A DNA stretch of 64,000 bases, from positions 186,001 through 250,000 of the forward strand of contig NZ_WEGL01000005.1 of NCBI RefSeq assembly GCF_009604455.1. Reading direction: 5' to 3'. Below are positions 1 to 9,096 of this stretch, one piece after another. The notes under the pieces are model-generated. The model was not told the DNA's origin. It did not search any database and saw nothing but the letters and a program-made list of their open reading frames with translations. The stretch comes from Streptomyces sp. RB17 (lineage in GTDB: Bacteria > Actinomycetota > Actinomycetes > Streptomycetales > Streptomycetaceae). Position 1 is the stretch's first letter, and the number at the start of each line of letters is the position of its first letter. The position numbers and the translations under genes were made by a program.

Positions 1-390
1 GCCTACGGCGAGCCGCGATGGCTGAAGTTCCACTTGGACGACGTCGGTTCCGCGGCGGGCCGCGCCGCCGAGCTGGCCGATCCCGCCGTCCGCGTCGGCA
101 CCCGCGACGAAGTGCTGACCGTCGCCGACTACCTGACCGCGTACGTCGTCGAGTGGACCCTGCACCACCTCGACCTGATCGCCCATCTGCCCTCGGCCGC
201 CGGGCCGCCCGCCGAGACGCTCGCCGCGGCGCGCGTGTCGCTGGAGAAGATCGCCGGAGTCTCCTTCCCCGCCGCGTTCTCCGACGAGGACGCGCTGCTG
301 GTCGGTACCGGACGCCGCACGGCGACCGACGCGGAGCGGGCCGCGCTGGGGGAGGACTTGGCCGACAGGCTGCCGTTCGTGCTCGGTTGA
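1..390 (+). CDS. DinB/maleylpyruvate isomerase-type protein, 3' end only
   Basis: The frame is open from base 1 to a TGA at 388-390, so the start lies upstream of the window and only about 129 C-terminal residues are visible. They contain the segment VEWTLHHLDLIAHL. A histidine followed by Asp-Leu in this setting is typical of the helical metal-binding DinB / mycothiol-dependent maleylpyruvate isomerase N-terminal fold, where the histidine is a metal ligand. The rest is an Ala-rich helical tail ending in RLPFVLG. Family members are thiol-dependent isomerases or uncharacterised enzymes, and the substrate cannot be told from this fragment. No operon partner is visible, since the next gene starts 243 bp downstream with its own ribosome binding site. 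Confidence 0.6.
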   Translation, partial: AYGEPRWLKFHLDDVGSAAGRAAELADPAVRVGTRDEVLTVADYLTAYVVEWTLHHLDLIAHLPSAAGPPAETLAAARVSLEKIAGVSFPAAFSDEDALLVGTGRRTATDAERAALGEDLADRLPFVLG

Positions 391-633
391 GCGGCCTGAC
401 CGGGCCGACCGGCGCGTCGTCGTTCGCCGGAAGAGTGCTCCGACCGCCCCCGGGCACCCGGGCGGGGCCGGAAGCGAGACCACGTGATGAGATGATCTTC
501 GTATGCGGTCACTACCATGTGGCCACAAGACAACCGTTCGACCGGCCCGTTCGCAGCGGGCCGGACGGGGTCGCCGATGCCAGGGACCGCTCCCCGGGCT
601 GCGGTGATCTTCCTGTCCAGGAGGACCTTCCGC

Positions 634-2826
634 ATGTTCCGACGTATTGGCACCACTGTCGTCCGACATCCTGTCTGGACGATCGTGGCATGGCTGATTG
701 CCGCGGTGGCGATCGTCGCCACCGCTCCGAGTCTGCCCTCGAACAGTGACGAGAGCAGCTTCCTGCCCAAGAGTTACGAATCCATCAAAGCCGCGGACCT
801 CCAGCAGAAGGCGTTCCCCAGCGCCTTCACCCCGTCCGCGATCGCGCTGTACCAGCGCACGGACGGCGGCAGACTGACCGCCGCCGACAAGCAGGACATC
901 GCCCGGATCACCACCGAACTGGGCGACAAGCACATCGACCAGGTGCAGAAGGTCGTCCCCGGCCCGCCGTCCAAGGACGGCAGGTATGACCTGACCCTGG
1001 TGCAGATGGACAGCAAGAACGCCGGCCAGCCCAAACAGGCGGACGCGGCCAAGGTGTTGCGCGACGACGTCAAGCAGTTGGCCAAGGGCACGCATCTCGA
1101 CGTCAAGCTCGGCGGTTCCGCCGCCCAGGCGCTCGACCAGCAGGACTCGTCCAAGCGAGGACAGGCGCTGATCGGCTTCGGCACCTTCGCGATCATCCTG
1201 GTGACCTTGCTGATCATCTTCCGGGCACCGATCCTGGCCGTCCTTCCCCTGGTGCTGATCGGCCTGGTGTCGGCCGTCGCCAACGGCCTGATCGCCTACG
1301 CCACCAAGCTGTTCGACCTGCAGGCCAACAGCTCGATCTCGTCGATCCTGATCGTCGTGCTCTTCGGCGTGGGCACGGACTACTTCCTGTTCCTGATGTT
1401 CCGTTACCGCGAGCGCCTGCGGGCCGGTGACGAACCCAAGCAGGCCATGGTCAACGCGGTCGACCGGGTCGGTGAGGCCATCGCCTCGGCGGCCGGCGCC
1501 GTCATCATCGCGTTCCTCGCCCTGGCGCTGTCCACACTGGGCTTCCTCAAGCAGATGGGCCCGGCGCTCGCGATCGCGGTGGCCGCCACCCTCGTGGCGG
1601 GCCTGACCCTGATCCCGGCCGTGGTCTCGCTGATCGGGCCGAAGATCTTCTGGCCCTCCAAGTCCTGGCAGAAGGAGCCGGAGAATGCCCGGTTCGCCGC
1701 GCTCGGCCGCGGTGTGCAGCGCCGTCCGTACCTGACCGCCGCGGCGTCCGGTCTCGTACTGGTCGTGCTGTCGCTCGGCATCCTGGGCTACCACGCCACG
1801 TTCGACCTGGCGGCGGGCTCCATGCCGAAGACCAAGGAGTCCATGGTCGTCCAGGACCAGATGCAGAAGGCGTACTCGGCGGGCGCCGCGGCCCCCACCG
1901 ACGTCTATCTGTCCAGCACCGACGGCAGGCCGCTGGACAAGGCCGACTTCGGCACGTACGCACGCAAGCTCGGGGCCGTGGACGGGGTCGCCGGCGCCCG
2001 CATGACGCAGCTCAACAAGGGGGGAAACACCGCGGACTTCACCGTCACGCTCAAGTACGAGGCGTCGACGGACAAGGCGATCGACACCGTGGGCCGGGTG
2101 CGGGACGTGGCACACGGCGACGCCCCTGACGGCACCCAGGCGGTCGTCGGCGGCATGTCCTCGATCTACAAGGACATCAACACCGCGGTGAACCACGACT
2201 ACAAGACGGTCTTCCCGGTGGCCGCCGTCCTCATCATGGTGATCCTGGGTCTGCTGCTGCGCAGCGTCGTCGCCCCCTGGTACCTGATGGCCTCGGTGGG
2301 TCTCGGCTTCGGCGCCACCCTGGGCGCCACCGTGTGGATCTTCCAGAAGGGGCAGGGACACTCGGGTCTGATGTTCATGCTCCCGGTGATCATGTATCTG
2401 TTCGTCGTCGCCATCGGCACCGACTACAACATCCTCATGATCGCCCGGCTGCGCGAGGAGGCCCGCGAGGGCCGCGAGCCGCGTGAGGCGGCCGGCATGG
2501 CGCTGCGGCACGCCGGTCCGACGGTCGCCGCGGCCGGCTTCATCCTGGCGGCGACCTTCGCCACGATGATGCTGGCGGGCAACTCGCTGCTCACGGAGAT
2601 GGGTTTCGCGGTCTCCTTCGGCATCGCCGTCGCCGCCTTCGTCATGGCGATGTTCTTCACCCCGAGCCTCACCGCGCTGATCGGCCACGCCGCGTGGTGG
2701 CCGGGGCACGGCGACCGGGCCGAGACCGCGGCGGCCGGCGCCGGCACCGGCGTGACCGGTTCCGCAGCGGAGCCCGACGAGGACCGGGACTCCCGCGCCC
2801 ACGATCCCGCGGGGCGCCGCAACTAG
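634..2826 (+). CDS. MMPL family RND transporter
   Basis: This 730-residue membrane protein of the MMPL branch of the RND superfamily is expected to export lipids or hydrophobic compounds using proton motive force. It shows the duplicated RND layout. One membrane segment (about 14-31) is followed by a large outside domain and a five-helix bundle carrying FGVGTDYFLFLMFRYRE. A second outside domain follows, then a second bundle carrying AIGTDYNILMIARLREE. The paired GTDY motifs mark the helices that relay protons in this family. The tail after the last helix is short, Gly/Ala-rich and acidic. I chose ATG 634 because AGGAGG lies about 10 bases upstream and the membrane segment follows at once; the in-frame ATG at 517 adds 39 low-complexity residues without a clear site. 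The gene stands alone and ends at a strong terminator. The cargo is unknown. Confidence 0.9.
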   Translation: MFRRIGTTVVRHPVWTIVAWLIAAVAIVATAPSLPSNSDESSFLPKSYESIKAADLQQKAFPSAFTPSAIALYQRTDGGRLTAADKQDIARITTELGDKHIDQVQKVVPGPPSKDGRYDLTLVQMDSKNAGQPKQADAAKVLRDDVKQLAKGTHLDVKLGGSAAQALDQQDSSKRGQALIGFGTFAIILVTLLIIFRAPILAVLPLVLIGLVSAVANGLIAYATKLFDLQANSSISSILIVVLFGVGTDYFLFLMFRYRERLRAGDEPKQAMVNAVDRVGEAIASAAGAVIIAFLALALSTLGFLKQMGPALAIAVAATLVAGLTLIPAVVSLIGPKIFWPSKSWQKEPENARFAALGRGVQRRPYLTAAASGLVLVVLSLGILGYHATFDLAAGSMPKTKESMVVQDQMQKAYSAGAAAPTDVYLSSTDGRPLDKADFGTYARKLGAVDGVAGARMTQLNKGGNTADFTVTLKYEASTDKAIDTVGRVRDVAHGDAPDGTQAVVGGMSSIYKDINTAVNHDYKTVFPVAAVLIMVILGLLLRSVVAPWYLMASVGLGFGATLGATVWIFQKGQGHSGLMFMLPVIMYLFVVAIGTDYNILMIARLREEAREGREPREAAGMALRHAGPTVAAAGFILAATFATMMLAGNSLLTEMGFAVSFGIAVAAFVMAMFFTPSLTALIGHAAWWPGHGDRAETAAAGAGTGVTGSAAEPDEDRDSRAHDPAGRRN

Positions 2827-2841
2827 CGGCGGTGCGGGTCG

Positions 2842-2889
2842 CGACGGGGCGTCCCGCCGGGTCATACGGCCTGGCGGGACGCCCCGTCG
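2842..2889 (+). terminator. Rho-independent-type hairpin after the MMPL gene
   Basis: A perfect 17-bp inverted repeat (arms 2842-2858 and 2873-2889, CGACGGGGCGTCCCGCC and its complement) encloses a 14-base loop and starts 15 bases after the MMPL stop. There is no U-tract, as is usual for Streptomyces terminators, so the call rests on stem length and position. Confidence 0.8.
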
Positions 2890-2890
2890 G

Positions 2891-3274
2891 CGCGATGCGT
2901 GGGATACGGCCGACGCTCCCACACCCACGTGCCGTGTCACCGGGCCGAAGCAGCACGGTCTCGGCTGGATCCGCGTACGGCAGGACGGTTCGCCGGTCGG
3001 CTGCGTCGACATCGTCCGGGGCGGGGGAGTGCATGCCCTACACCTGGACACGGTGGTCGCCGAGCCCGGCGGCGGCGCTGCTCGCCCGCTGACGACGTCC
3101 GCCGCAGCAGCCCGCCCCGACCTCCGAACGCCCCTGAACCGATGGCGACTTCGGCATCCTCACCCGAGGGTTCCCGTGCCCTTGGTCCCGGTGGAGCCGG
3201 TCGTGCGTCGCGGCAGCGGCCCGGCTCCCGCCCGCCGAATCCCCGCCAACTCGACCCGTGTAACCGGCAATTAA
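2891..3274 (+). pseudogene. Possible gene remnant between MMPL and the glycosidase gene
   Basis: The 450 bases between the MMPL terminator and the next gene hold no clear intact gene. In the second forward frame, about 2940-3060 reads as plausible protein with G/C-ending codons: GLGWIRVRQDGSPVGCVDIV, then LHLDTVVAEP. No good start with a ribosome binding site precedes it, and the frame then runs through low-complexity sequence to a TAA at 3272-3274. I do not recognise the family. It may be the degraded end of an old gene or simply non-coding DNA that reads well in one frame. Confidence 0.25.
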
Positions 3275-3342
3275 CCCAACCGGGACCGGCGCATCAACCG
3301 CCGCACGGGTAAACGTCCGTCACGGCGAGCACGCTCGCCTGC

Positions 3343-4629
3343 ATGGCATTCACCTCGTACAGACCCGGCTTGAACCGCGCGGCGACGCTCACCGTGGCCG
3401 CCCTGCTCCTGCTGCTCGCGCCGCCCGCCGGCCGGGCCGGCGCCGCCGAGACGACGCTCCCGCTCGGCGACCGGGGCCTCGCGGAGACCCGTACGACACA
3501 GACCCTGGCCGACGGTGTGACCCTCACCCGTATCGTCCGGGGGGCCGAGCCCGCCCCGGCCGACCGGATCAACACCACGACACGCGGCCCCTGGGTGGTC
3601 GACGTCCTGACCATCGACCCGCGCAGGGCGCACGGGCACCTGCGGGCGACGTACGGCCCCGACCTGGCCCACACGGAGAAGACGACCGACCTGGTGCGCT
3701 CCTCGAAGGCCCTGGCCGGCGTCAACGGCTCCTTCTTCACCTTCACCGCCAGCGCGCAGTATCCCGGCGACCCGGTGGGTCTCGGCCTCTACGACGGGCG
3801 GCTGCTCAGTGAGCCCACCGGCGACCCGGCAGAGGCCGACTTCGTCGTGGACGCCCACGACAACCGCGCCCTGACGGGCCGGCTGAGCTGGTCGGGCAGC
3901 CTGCACAACCGGCGGACCGGAGCCACGCTGCCGCTGACGTACGTGAACCACCCGCCCGTCGTCCCGGCGGCCTGCGCCGACCTGACCGATCCGACCGAGT
4001 GCAGCGTGCCCGGCGACGTCGTGCGCTTCACCCCCGAGTTCGCCGAGAGCACACCCGCCGGCGCGGGCGTCGAGGTGGTCCTCGACCGGAACGGATGCGT
4101 CGTACGCACGCAGATGGCGCGCGGCACGCATCTGACCACCGGCCAGACCTCGGTACAGGCCACGGGCACCGGCGCGGCGGCCCTGCTGCACACCGCCGAC
4201 GGGGGCTGCCTGCGTACCGACTCCGAGCTCACCGACGAGCAGGGCCGGCAACTGCACGTCCGCCCGGGACTGTTCGGCGTGAACGGCCGCTATCGTCTCA
4301 CCGCGCACGGCCGGATCGTGGTCCCGGCCGGCTCGGGCAGCTTCTTCGACCGCAACCCGCGCACGATCGCCGGTACGACCCGCGCGGGCAAGGTCGTCCT
4401 GGCGACCATCGACGGCCGCATGACGAGCAGCGTCGGCACCACGATGGACGAGACGGCGGCCGTCGCCGACGCCCTGGGCCTGACCGACGCCGTCAACCTG
4501 GACGGCGGCGGCTCGACCACCATGTCCGTCGAGGGCACGTTGGTGAACCACCCCAGCGGGCCCACCGAACGGGCCGTGGGCGACGCCCTGGTCTTCGAGC
4601 CCGGCCCGTACCGTCCCACCGAGGGCTGA
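3343..4629 (+). CDS. Secreted phosphodiester glycosidase (NAGPA) domain protein
   Basis: This 428-residue protein has an N-terminal signal peptide (basic start, long Leu/Ala core to about residue 36, likely cleavage near AGAAE). The C-terminal two thirds fit the phosphodiester glycosidase family, named after the human uncovering enzyme that removes GlcNAc from mannose-6-phosphate. The diagnostic pieces are AGVNGSFFTF near residue 128, ATIDGRM near 350, and NLDGGGSTTM followed by V-N-H-P-S and R-A-V-G-D-A near 385-420. A cysteine-containing insert sits between the first two. Bacterial members are exported and may act on wall or exopolysaccharide phosphodiesters; the substrate is not known here. 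The start is uncertain, because ATG 3343 begins a good signal peptide but has no convincing ribosome binding site. The gene converges on the LacI gene 11 bases away. Confidence 0.8.
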   Translation: MAFTSYRPGLNRAATLTVAALLLLLAPPAGRAGAAETTLPLGDRGLAETRTTQTLADGVTLTRIVRGAEPAPADRINTTTRGPWVVDVLTIDPRRAHGHLRATYGPDLAHTEKTTDLVRSSKALAGVNGSFFTFTASAQYPGDPVGLGLYDGRLLSEPTGDPAEADFVVDAHDNRALTGRLSWSGSLHNRRTGATLPLTYVNHPPVVPAACADLTDPTECSVPGDVVRFTPEFAESTPAGAGVEVVLDRNGCVVRTQMARGTHLTTGQTSVQATGTGAAALLHTADGGCLRTDSELTDEQGRQLHVRPGLFGVNGRYRLTAHGRIVVPAGSGSFFDRNPRTIAGTTRAGKVVLATIDGRMTSSVGTTMDETAAVADALGLTDAVNLDGGGSTTMSVEGTLVNHPSGPTERAVGDALVFEPGPYRPTEG

Positions 4630-4640
4630 GACCCGTCCGC

Positions 4641-5654
4641 TCAGCCGCCCGTGCTCTCCCGCACGATGATCCGGTGCCCGGCCACATGGTCGTGCACGGC
4701 AGCGGCGTCCGGGTCGTCGATCCGCTCCAGCAGCAGCGATACGGCGACCCGGGCGATCTCCTCCTTGTCGGGGGCGACGGTGGTGAGGCTGGGCACGCTG
4801 AACCGGGAGGCCTCGATGTCGTCGAAGCCGATCACCTCGAGGTCGCCCGGCACCGAGCGGCCCTGTTCGTGCAGGGCCCGCAGCGCGCCGAGGGCGAGAT
4901 GGTCGTTCAGGCACAGCAGCGCGTCCGGCCGGTGCTCCCGTGCCATCAGCGCGCCGGCGGCGCGCAGACCGTCCTGCCAGTGGAAGGCCTCCACCGGCAC
5001 CACCAGATCGGCGTCGAAGGGCAGCCCCGCCGCCGTCAGGGCCTCGCGGTAGCCGTCGGTGCGCAGCCGGTCGGTGCCCTGGGGGCCGCGCAGCGCGCCG
5101 CCGACGACGGCGATCCGGCGGCGTCCGCGCGCCAGGAGGTGCTCGGTGGCCTCGCGGGCCGCCACGACGTTGTCGATGCCGACGTGATCGGTGCTGCCCT
5201 TGGCCGAGCGTTCGCCCAGCAGCACGACGGGCAGGCGCCGATCGCGGGTGACGAGGTCGCGGGGGAGCAGCGAGAGCGGGCTGAGGATGACGCCGTCGGA
5301 GAACTGTGCGTCGAAGCCGTGCAGTGCCGCGAGCTCGCGTTCACGTGCGGCGCCGGTCTGGTGGAGCAGCACCGTGCGGCCGCGCCGGTCGGCCTCGGCC
5401 ATGACGTGTTTGGCCAGCTCGGAGAAGTAGGCGACGTCGAGTTCCGGGACCGCCAGGGTGATCACGCCGGTGCGGCCCTGCCGCAGCTGCCGGCCGGCGA
5501 TGTTGACGCGGTAGCCGAGAGCGTCGATGGCCTCCTGGACGGCGGCCCGGGTCCGCTCCGACACGTGCTCGAAGTTGTTGATCACGTTGGAGACGGTCTT
5601 GGGGGAGACGCCGGCGTACTCCGCCACGTCCTTGATCCTGGGTCTGGCCGCCAC
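4641..5654 (-). CDS. LacI family transcriptional regulator of the adjacent glycoside locus
   Basis: This 337-residue repressor has an N-terminal LacI helix-turn-helix (residues about 6-27, IKDVAEYAGVSPKTVSNVIN) and a hinge helix ending in LRQGRTG. A periplasmic-binding-protein-like sensor domain follows, with the family's YFSELAKHV, DGVILSPL, GIDNVVA, CLNDHLALGALRAL and VIGFDDIEASRFSVPSLTTV segments. Such proteins leave their operator when a sugar or sugar derivative binds. It is divergent from the GH2 gene, and the palindrome at 5736-5749 lies between them. A second copy precedes the ABC importer, so this regulator very likely controls both units and itself. The inducer is probably a mono- or disaccharide released from the locus's glycan substrate, but its identity is not readable. 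Confidence 0.92.
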   Translation of the reverse strand: MAARPRIKDVAEYAGVSPKTVSNVINNFEHVSERTRAAVQEAIDALGYRVNIAGRQLRQGRTGVITLAVPELDVAYFSELAKHVMAEADRRGRTVLLHQTGAARERELAALHGFDAQFSDGVILSPLSLLPRDLVTRDRRLPVVLLGERSAKGSTDHVGIDNVVAAREATEHLLARGRRRIAVVGGALRGPQGTDRLRTDGYREALTAAGLPFDADLVVPVEAFHWQDGLRAAGALMAREHRPDALLCLNDHLALGALRALHEQGRSVPGDLEVIGFDDIEASRFSVPSLTTVAPDKEEIARVAVSLLLERIDDPDAAAVHDHVAGHRIIVRESTGG

Positions 5655-5735
5655 GCTGCTCCGTCCTTCCGCTCGCCGTGATCGTACCGACCGTCACGAA
5701 TGGATTTCGGGCCCGGTCATCCTCTCCCGACGTCT

Positions 5736-5749
5736 TTACATCGATGTAA
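5736..5749. promoter_or_regulatory. LacI-type operator, copy 1
   Basis: TTACATCGATGTAA is a perfect 14-bp palindrome with the central CG of LacI-family operators. It lies in the divergent region, 55 bp before the GH2 start codon and 82 bp before the LacI start codon. A nearly identical site at 7684-7697 supports its role. Confidence 0.8.
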
Positions 5750-5803
5750 GCCCATGGTGCCATGTGTCGCGCACCGACCCGCACCCTCGATGCAAGGAGC
5801 CCC

Positions 5804-7633
5804 ATGCCTGTCCCGCACGCCCCGGATCTGCCCCGTCCCGAACACCCCAGGCCGCAGTTCGTCCGCGAGGCCTGGCTCAATCTCAACGGCGAGTGGCAGT
5901 TCGAGATCGACCGCTCGGACACCGGCCTGGAGCGCGGTCTGGCGGCGCGTGAACTCGCCGGCAGGATCCTCGTCCCGTTCTGTCCGGAATCGGCGCTGTC
6001 CGGGATCGGGGAGGCGGACTTCCTGGAGGCGGTCTGGTACCGGCGGACGGTGACCGTGCCCGCCGCATGGGGCGACGCCCGGGTGCTGCTGCACTTCGGG
6101 GCCGTGGACCACGACACCACCGTCTGGGCCAACGGCAGCGAGGTCGCCCGGCACCGCGGCGGCTTCACCCCGTTCACCGCCGACCTCGGCGAAGTCGCCC
6201 GACCCGGCGAGGAGTTGACGATCGTCGTACGGGCCAGGGACAGCCGGCACGGCGTCCAGGCGCGCGGCAAGCAGTCCACCTGGTACGCCAACTCCCACTG
6301 CCACTACACCCGGACGACCGGCATCTGGCAGACCGTGTGGCTGGAGCCGGTCCCCCGCGCCGTCGCCCTCAAGCGGCCCCGGATCACGCCCGACCTGGCC
6401 TCCGGCGCCTTCTTCCTGGAACTCCCGCTGACCGCCAACCGGCCCGGACACCGGGTCCGTGCCACGCTCACCGACGGCCAGGGTGCGATCACCGCCGCCG
6501 AGAGCCGCGCGGACCTCGACCTGTGCCCCCGGCTCGTGCTGACCCTGCCCGCAGACCGGGTCCGCCCCTGGTCCCCGCAGGATCCGCACCTGTACGGCCT
6601 GAACCTGGAACTCCTCGACGCCGGCGGCACGGCCGTCGACACCGCACGCTCCTACGCCGGCCTGCGCTCCGTCGCCGTCGACGGCAAGCGGCTGCTGCTG
6701 AACGGAAAGCCCGTCTTCCAGCGCCTGGTGCTCGACCAGGGCTACTACCCGGACGGCCTGATGACCGCCCCGAGCGACGCCGACCTGGCCCGCGACATCG
6801 AACTGGGCCTCGCCGCCGGCTTCAACGGCGCCCGCCTGCACCAGAAGGTGTTCGAGGAGCGGTACCTGTACCACGCCGACCGGCTCGGCTACCTGGTGTG
6901 GGGCGAGTTCGGCGACTGGGGCTGCGAGGTCGGTGTCCGCGACGACAACCAGCGCCCCGACGCGTCGTACGTCGCCCAGTGGCTGGAGGCCCTCGAACGC
7001 GACCACTCGCATCCCTCGATCGTCGGCTGGTGCCCGCTGAACGAGACGTACCAGCCGCTGCACGACCGCATCACCCAACTCGACGACGTCACCCGCGCGA
7101 TGTTCCTGGCCACCAAGCAGGCCGACCCCACCCGGCCCGTGCTCGACGCCTCCGGCTACGCCCACCGGGTTGCGGAGACCGACGTGTACGACTCCCACTG
7201 CTATGAGCAGGATCCGGCCGTGTTCGCCAAGACCATGGACGGTCTGGCCGAGGGCCGGCCGTACGTCAACGCGGCGCCGGACGGGCGGCCGTGGTCGGTG
7301 GCATACCGTGGACAGCCCTATTTCTGCAGCGAGTTCGGCGGCATCTGGTGGGATCCGGAGGCGGCGGCCGAGGCGGCCGGGAACGAGCCCGGCACCTCCT
7401 GGGGCTACGGCGAACGGCCGCGCATCCCTGAGGAGTTCGTCGACCGCTTCACCGGCCTCACCGGCGTCCTGCTCGACGACCCGGACATGTTCGGCTACTG
7501 CTACACCCAGCTCACCGACGTCTTCCAGGAGCGCAACGGCGTCTATCGCTTCGACCGCTCCGAGAAGGTCGACACCGCGCGGCTGAGGGACGCCCAGCAT
7601 CGTCCGGCAGCCTTCGAAGCCGGAACGCCATAG
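5804..7633 (+). CDS. Glycoside hydrolase family 2 enzyme, intracellular
   Basis: This 609-residue protein resembles GH2 beta-galactosidases and beta-glucuronidases. It has a jelly-roll sugar-binding domain (about 15-190, with WLNLNGEWQFEID, WYRRTVTVP and TTVWANGSEVARHRGGFTPF), an immunoglobulin-like domain (about 195-285), and a TIM barrel. In the barrel, IVGWCPLNETYQPL carries the likely acid/base Glu after Asn, and YFCSEFGGIWW the likely nucleophile Glu. There is no signal peptide, so it should act on sugars already imported. ATG 5804 follows AAGGAG at a proper distance; the ATG-like start at 5762 upstream lacks one. The gene lies just after operator copy 1 and before the ABC importer with its own operator. 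The exact linkage (galactoside, glucuronide or arabinoside) cannot be fixed from sequence; the secreted GH43 in the same locus hints at an arabinose-containing plant glycan. Confidence 0.88.
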   Translation: MPVPHAPDLPRPEHPRPQFVREAWLNLNGEWQFEIDRSDTGLERGLAARELAGRILVPFCPESALSGIGEADFLEAVWYRRTVTVPAAWGDARVLLHFGAVDHDTTVWANGSEVARHRGGFTPFTADLGEVARPGEELTIVVRARDSRHGVQARGKQSTWYANSHCHYTRTTGIWQTVWLEPVPRAVALKRPRITPDLASGAFFLELPLTANRPGHRVRATLTDGQGAITAAESRADLDLCPRLVLTLPADRVRPWSPQDPHLYGLNLELLDAGGTAVDTARSYAGLRSVAVDGKRLLLNGKPVFQRLVLDQGYYPDGLMTAPSDADLARDIELGLAAGFNGARLHQKVFEERYLYHADRLGYLVWGEFGDWGCEVGVRDDNQRPDASYVAQWLEALERDHSHPSIVGWCPLNETYQPLHDRITQLDDVTRAMFLATKQADPTRPVLDASGYAHRVAETDVYDSHCYEQDPAVFAKTMDGLAEGRPYVNAAPDGRPWSVAYRGQPYFCSEFGGIWWDPEAAAEAAGNEPGTSWGYGERPRIPEEFVDRFTGLTGVLLDDPDMFGYCYTQLTDVFQERNGVYRFDRSEKVDTARLRDAQHRPAAFEAGTP

Positions 7634-7683
7634 CACCTCTTCGGGGCTCCGCGTGAGCGGAAGCAGCGTACCCTGCCCAAGAT

Positions 7684-7697
7684 TTACATCGATGTAC
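7684..7697. promoter_or_regulatory. LacI-type operator, copy 2
   Basis: TTACATCGATGTAC repeats operator copy 1 with one mismatch at its edge (12-bp perfect core TACATCGATGTA). It lies between the GH2 stop and the ABC binding-protein start, 20 bp before the ATG, so it would overlap the promoter or transcript start of the transport unit. Confidence 0.78.
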
Positions 7698-7717
7698 ATG
7701 TTGAGGGAAGGAGCCGT

Positions 7718-9061
7718 ATGACCGGCACACCCGCACCCGTCGATCCTCCCGGCCCGACCAGGCGCCGCGCCCTGACCGCGGCCCTCGTCTCCGCAGGCGC
7801 GGTCCTCGGCGCCGGCGCGCTCGCCGGCTGCGGATCCGCGCTCGCCGCCGACGAGTCCACCGTCCGCCTGTGGGACCTGTTCAGTGGCGCCGACGGCGGC
7901 CTGCTCAACGACATGGTGCGCGCCGCGCGACCCGACATGCCGGGTACGCGCATCGAGCGCACCGTCCTGGAGTGGGGCACCCCCTACTACACCAAGCTCG
8001 CCATGGCCTCCGCCGGCGGCCGGGGCCCCGATGTGGCGGTCGCCCACATGTCCCGCCTCGCCGGGTACGCGCCCACGGGTCTGCTGGACCCGTGGGACCT
8101 GGACACCCTGGCCGAGTACGGCATCCGGCGCGAGGACTTCGCCGACGCGGTGTGGTCCCGTACCCAGTTCGAGGGCAGGACGTACGCCGTCCCGCTGGAC
8201 ACCCACCCGTTCATCGTGTTCTTCCATCCCGAACCGGCCGCCAAGGCGGGACTGTTGACGAAGGACGGCACCCTGGACGCGGAGGCGTTCGACTCGCCGG
8301 ACAAGTTCCTCGCCGCCGGCCGGGAACTGGCCAAGGCCTCGGGCAAGCAGGGCATCGCCTTCGGCTACGTCACCGACACCGCCCAGGGCTGGCGGCTGTT
8401 CTACGGCCTGTACCGGCAGACCGGAGGCGCCTTCCGGCTCCCCGCGGGCGGACCCGCCGAGGTCGACGTGGACCGGATGGCCGAGGTCATCGCGTTCATG
8501 GCCAAGCTCGTCGACGGCCGGGTCAACCCCAGGCAGCTCGACTACGCGGCGGCCATCGCCGCGTTCGCCAACCGGCAGACGGCGATGATCCTGTCGGGGG
8601 AGTGGGAGCTCGCGACCTTCCGGGCCGCCGACAAGAACGTGGGAGCGGCGCCGTTCCCCACGGTGTTCGGCACGCCCGCCGTGTACGCCGACTCGCACTC
8701 CTTCGTCCTGCCCCACCACCCGCACCCGGACGCCGAGCACCGCCGCCGCACCCACCGCGCCGTCGCCGCCCTGCTCAAGGCCGGCCAGATCTGGGCCACC
8801 GCCGGGCACATCCCCGCCTACCGCCCGGTGACCCGTACGAAGGCCTACCAGAACCTGCAGCCGCAGTCCCACTACGCACAGGCGGCGGGCCACGTCGTCC
8901 TCGACCCCGCGGTCTGGTTCGCCGGTGCCGGATCCGATTTCCAGAACGCCATGTCCCAGGTTCTCCAGCAGGCCCTCCTCGACGGGCTCGCCCCCGACCG
9001 CGCGGCGCGCGCCATGGTGCGGCGCCTGAACACCTTCCTCTCCAAGCCCAGCCCGGCCTGA
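7718..9061 (+). CDS. ABC sugar transporter, substrate-binding lipoprotein
   Basis: This 447-residue extracellular solute-binding protein family 1 lipoprotein captures an oligosaccharide or monosaccharide at the membrane surface. The N-terminus has a Tat-like TRRRALTAAL stretch followed by a lipobox, LAGC, with the lipidated Cys at about residue 38. The mature part shows the family's alternating lobes (DLFSGADGG, GRGPDVAVAHMSRL, YAVPLDTHPFIVFF, MILSGEWELATFRAADKN). GGAAGGAG precedes the ATG. The gene starts the transport unit, with two permease genes downstream and operator copy 2 upstream. No ATPase gene is present; streptomycetes commonly energise such importers with a shared ATPase (MsiK), which would have to be encoded elsewhere. 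The ligand is inferred from neighbours only. Confidence 0.9.
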   Translation: MTGTPAPVDPPGPTRRRALTAALVSAGAVLGAGALAGCGSALAADESTVRLWDLFSGADGGLLNDMVRAARPDMPGTRIERTVLEWGTPYYTKLAMASAGGRGPDVAVAHMSRLAGYAPTGLLDPWDLDTLAEYGIRREDFADAVWSRTQFEGRTYAVPLDTHPFIVFFHPEPAAKAGLLTKDGTLDAEAFDSPDKFLAAGRELAKASGKQGIAFGYVTDTAQGWRLFYGLYRQTGGAFRLPAGGPAEVDVDRMAEVIAFMAKLVDGRVNPRQLDYAAAIAAFANRQTAMILSGEWELATFRAADKNVGAAPFPTVFGTPAVYADSHSFVLPHHPHPDAEHRRRTHRAVAALLKAGQIWATAGHIPAYRPVTRTKAYQNLQPQSHYAQAAGHVVLDPAVWFAGAGSDFQNAMSQVLQQALLDGLAPDRAARAMVRRLNTFLSKPSPA

Positions 9062-9096
9062 CCCGGCTGCGAACGATCCGCGCAGGAGGCACAACG

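Noticed and set aside
517..633. Upstream ATG extending the MMPL protein by 39 residues
   Set aside because: The extension is low in conservation and lacks a clear ribosome binding site, whereas ATG 634 follows AGGAGG.
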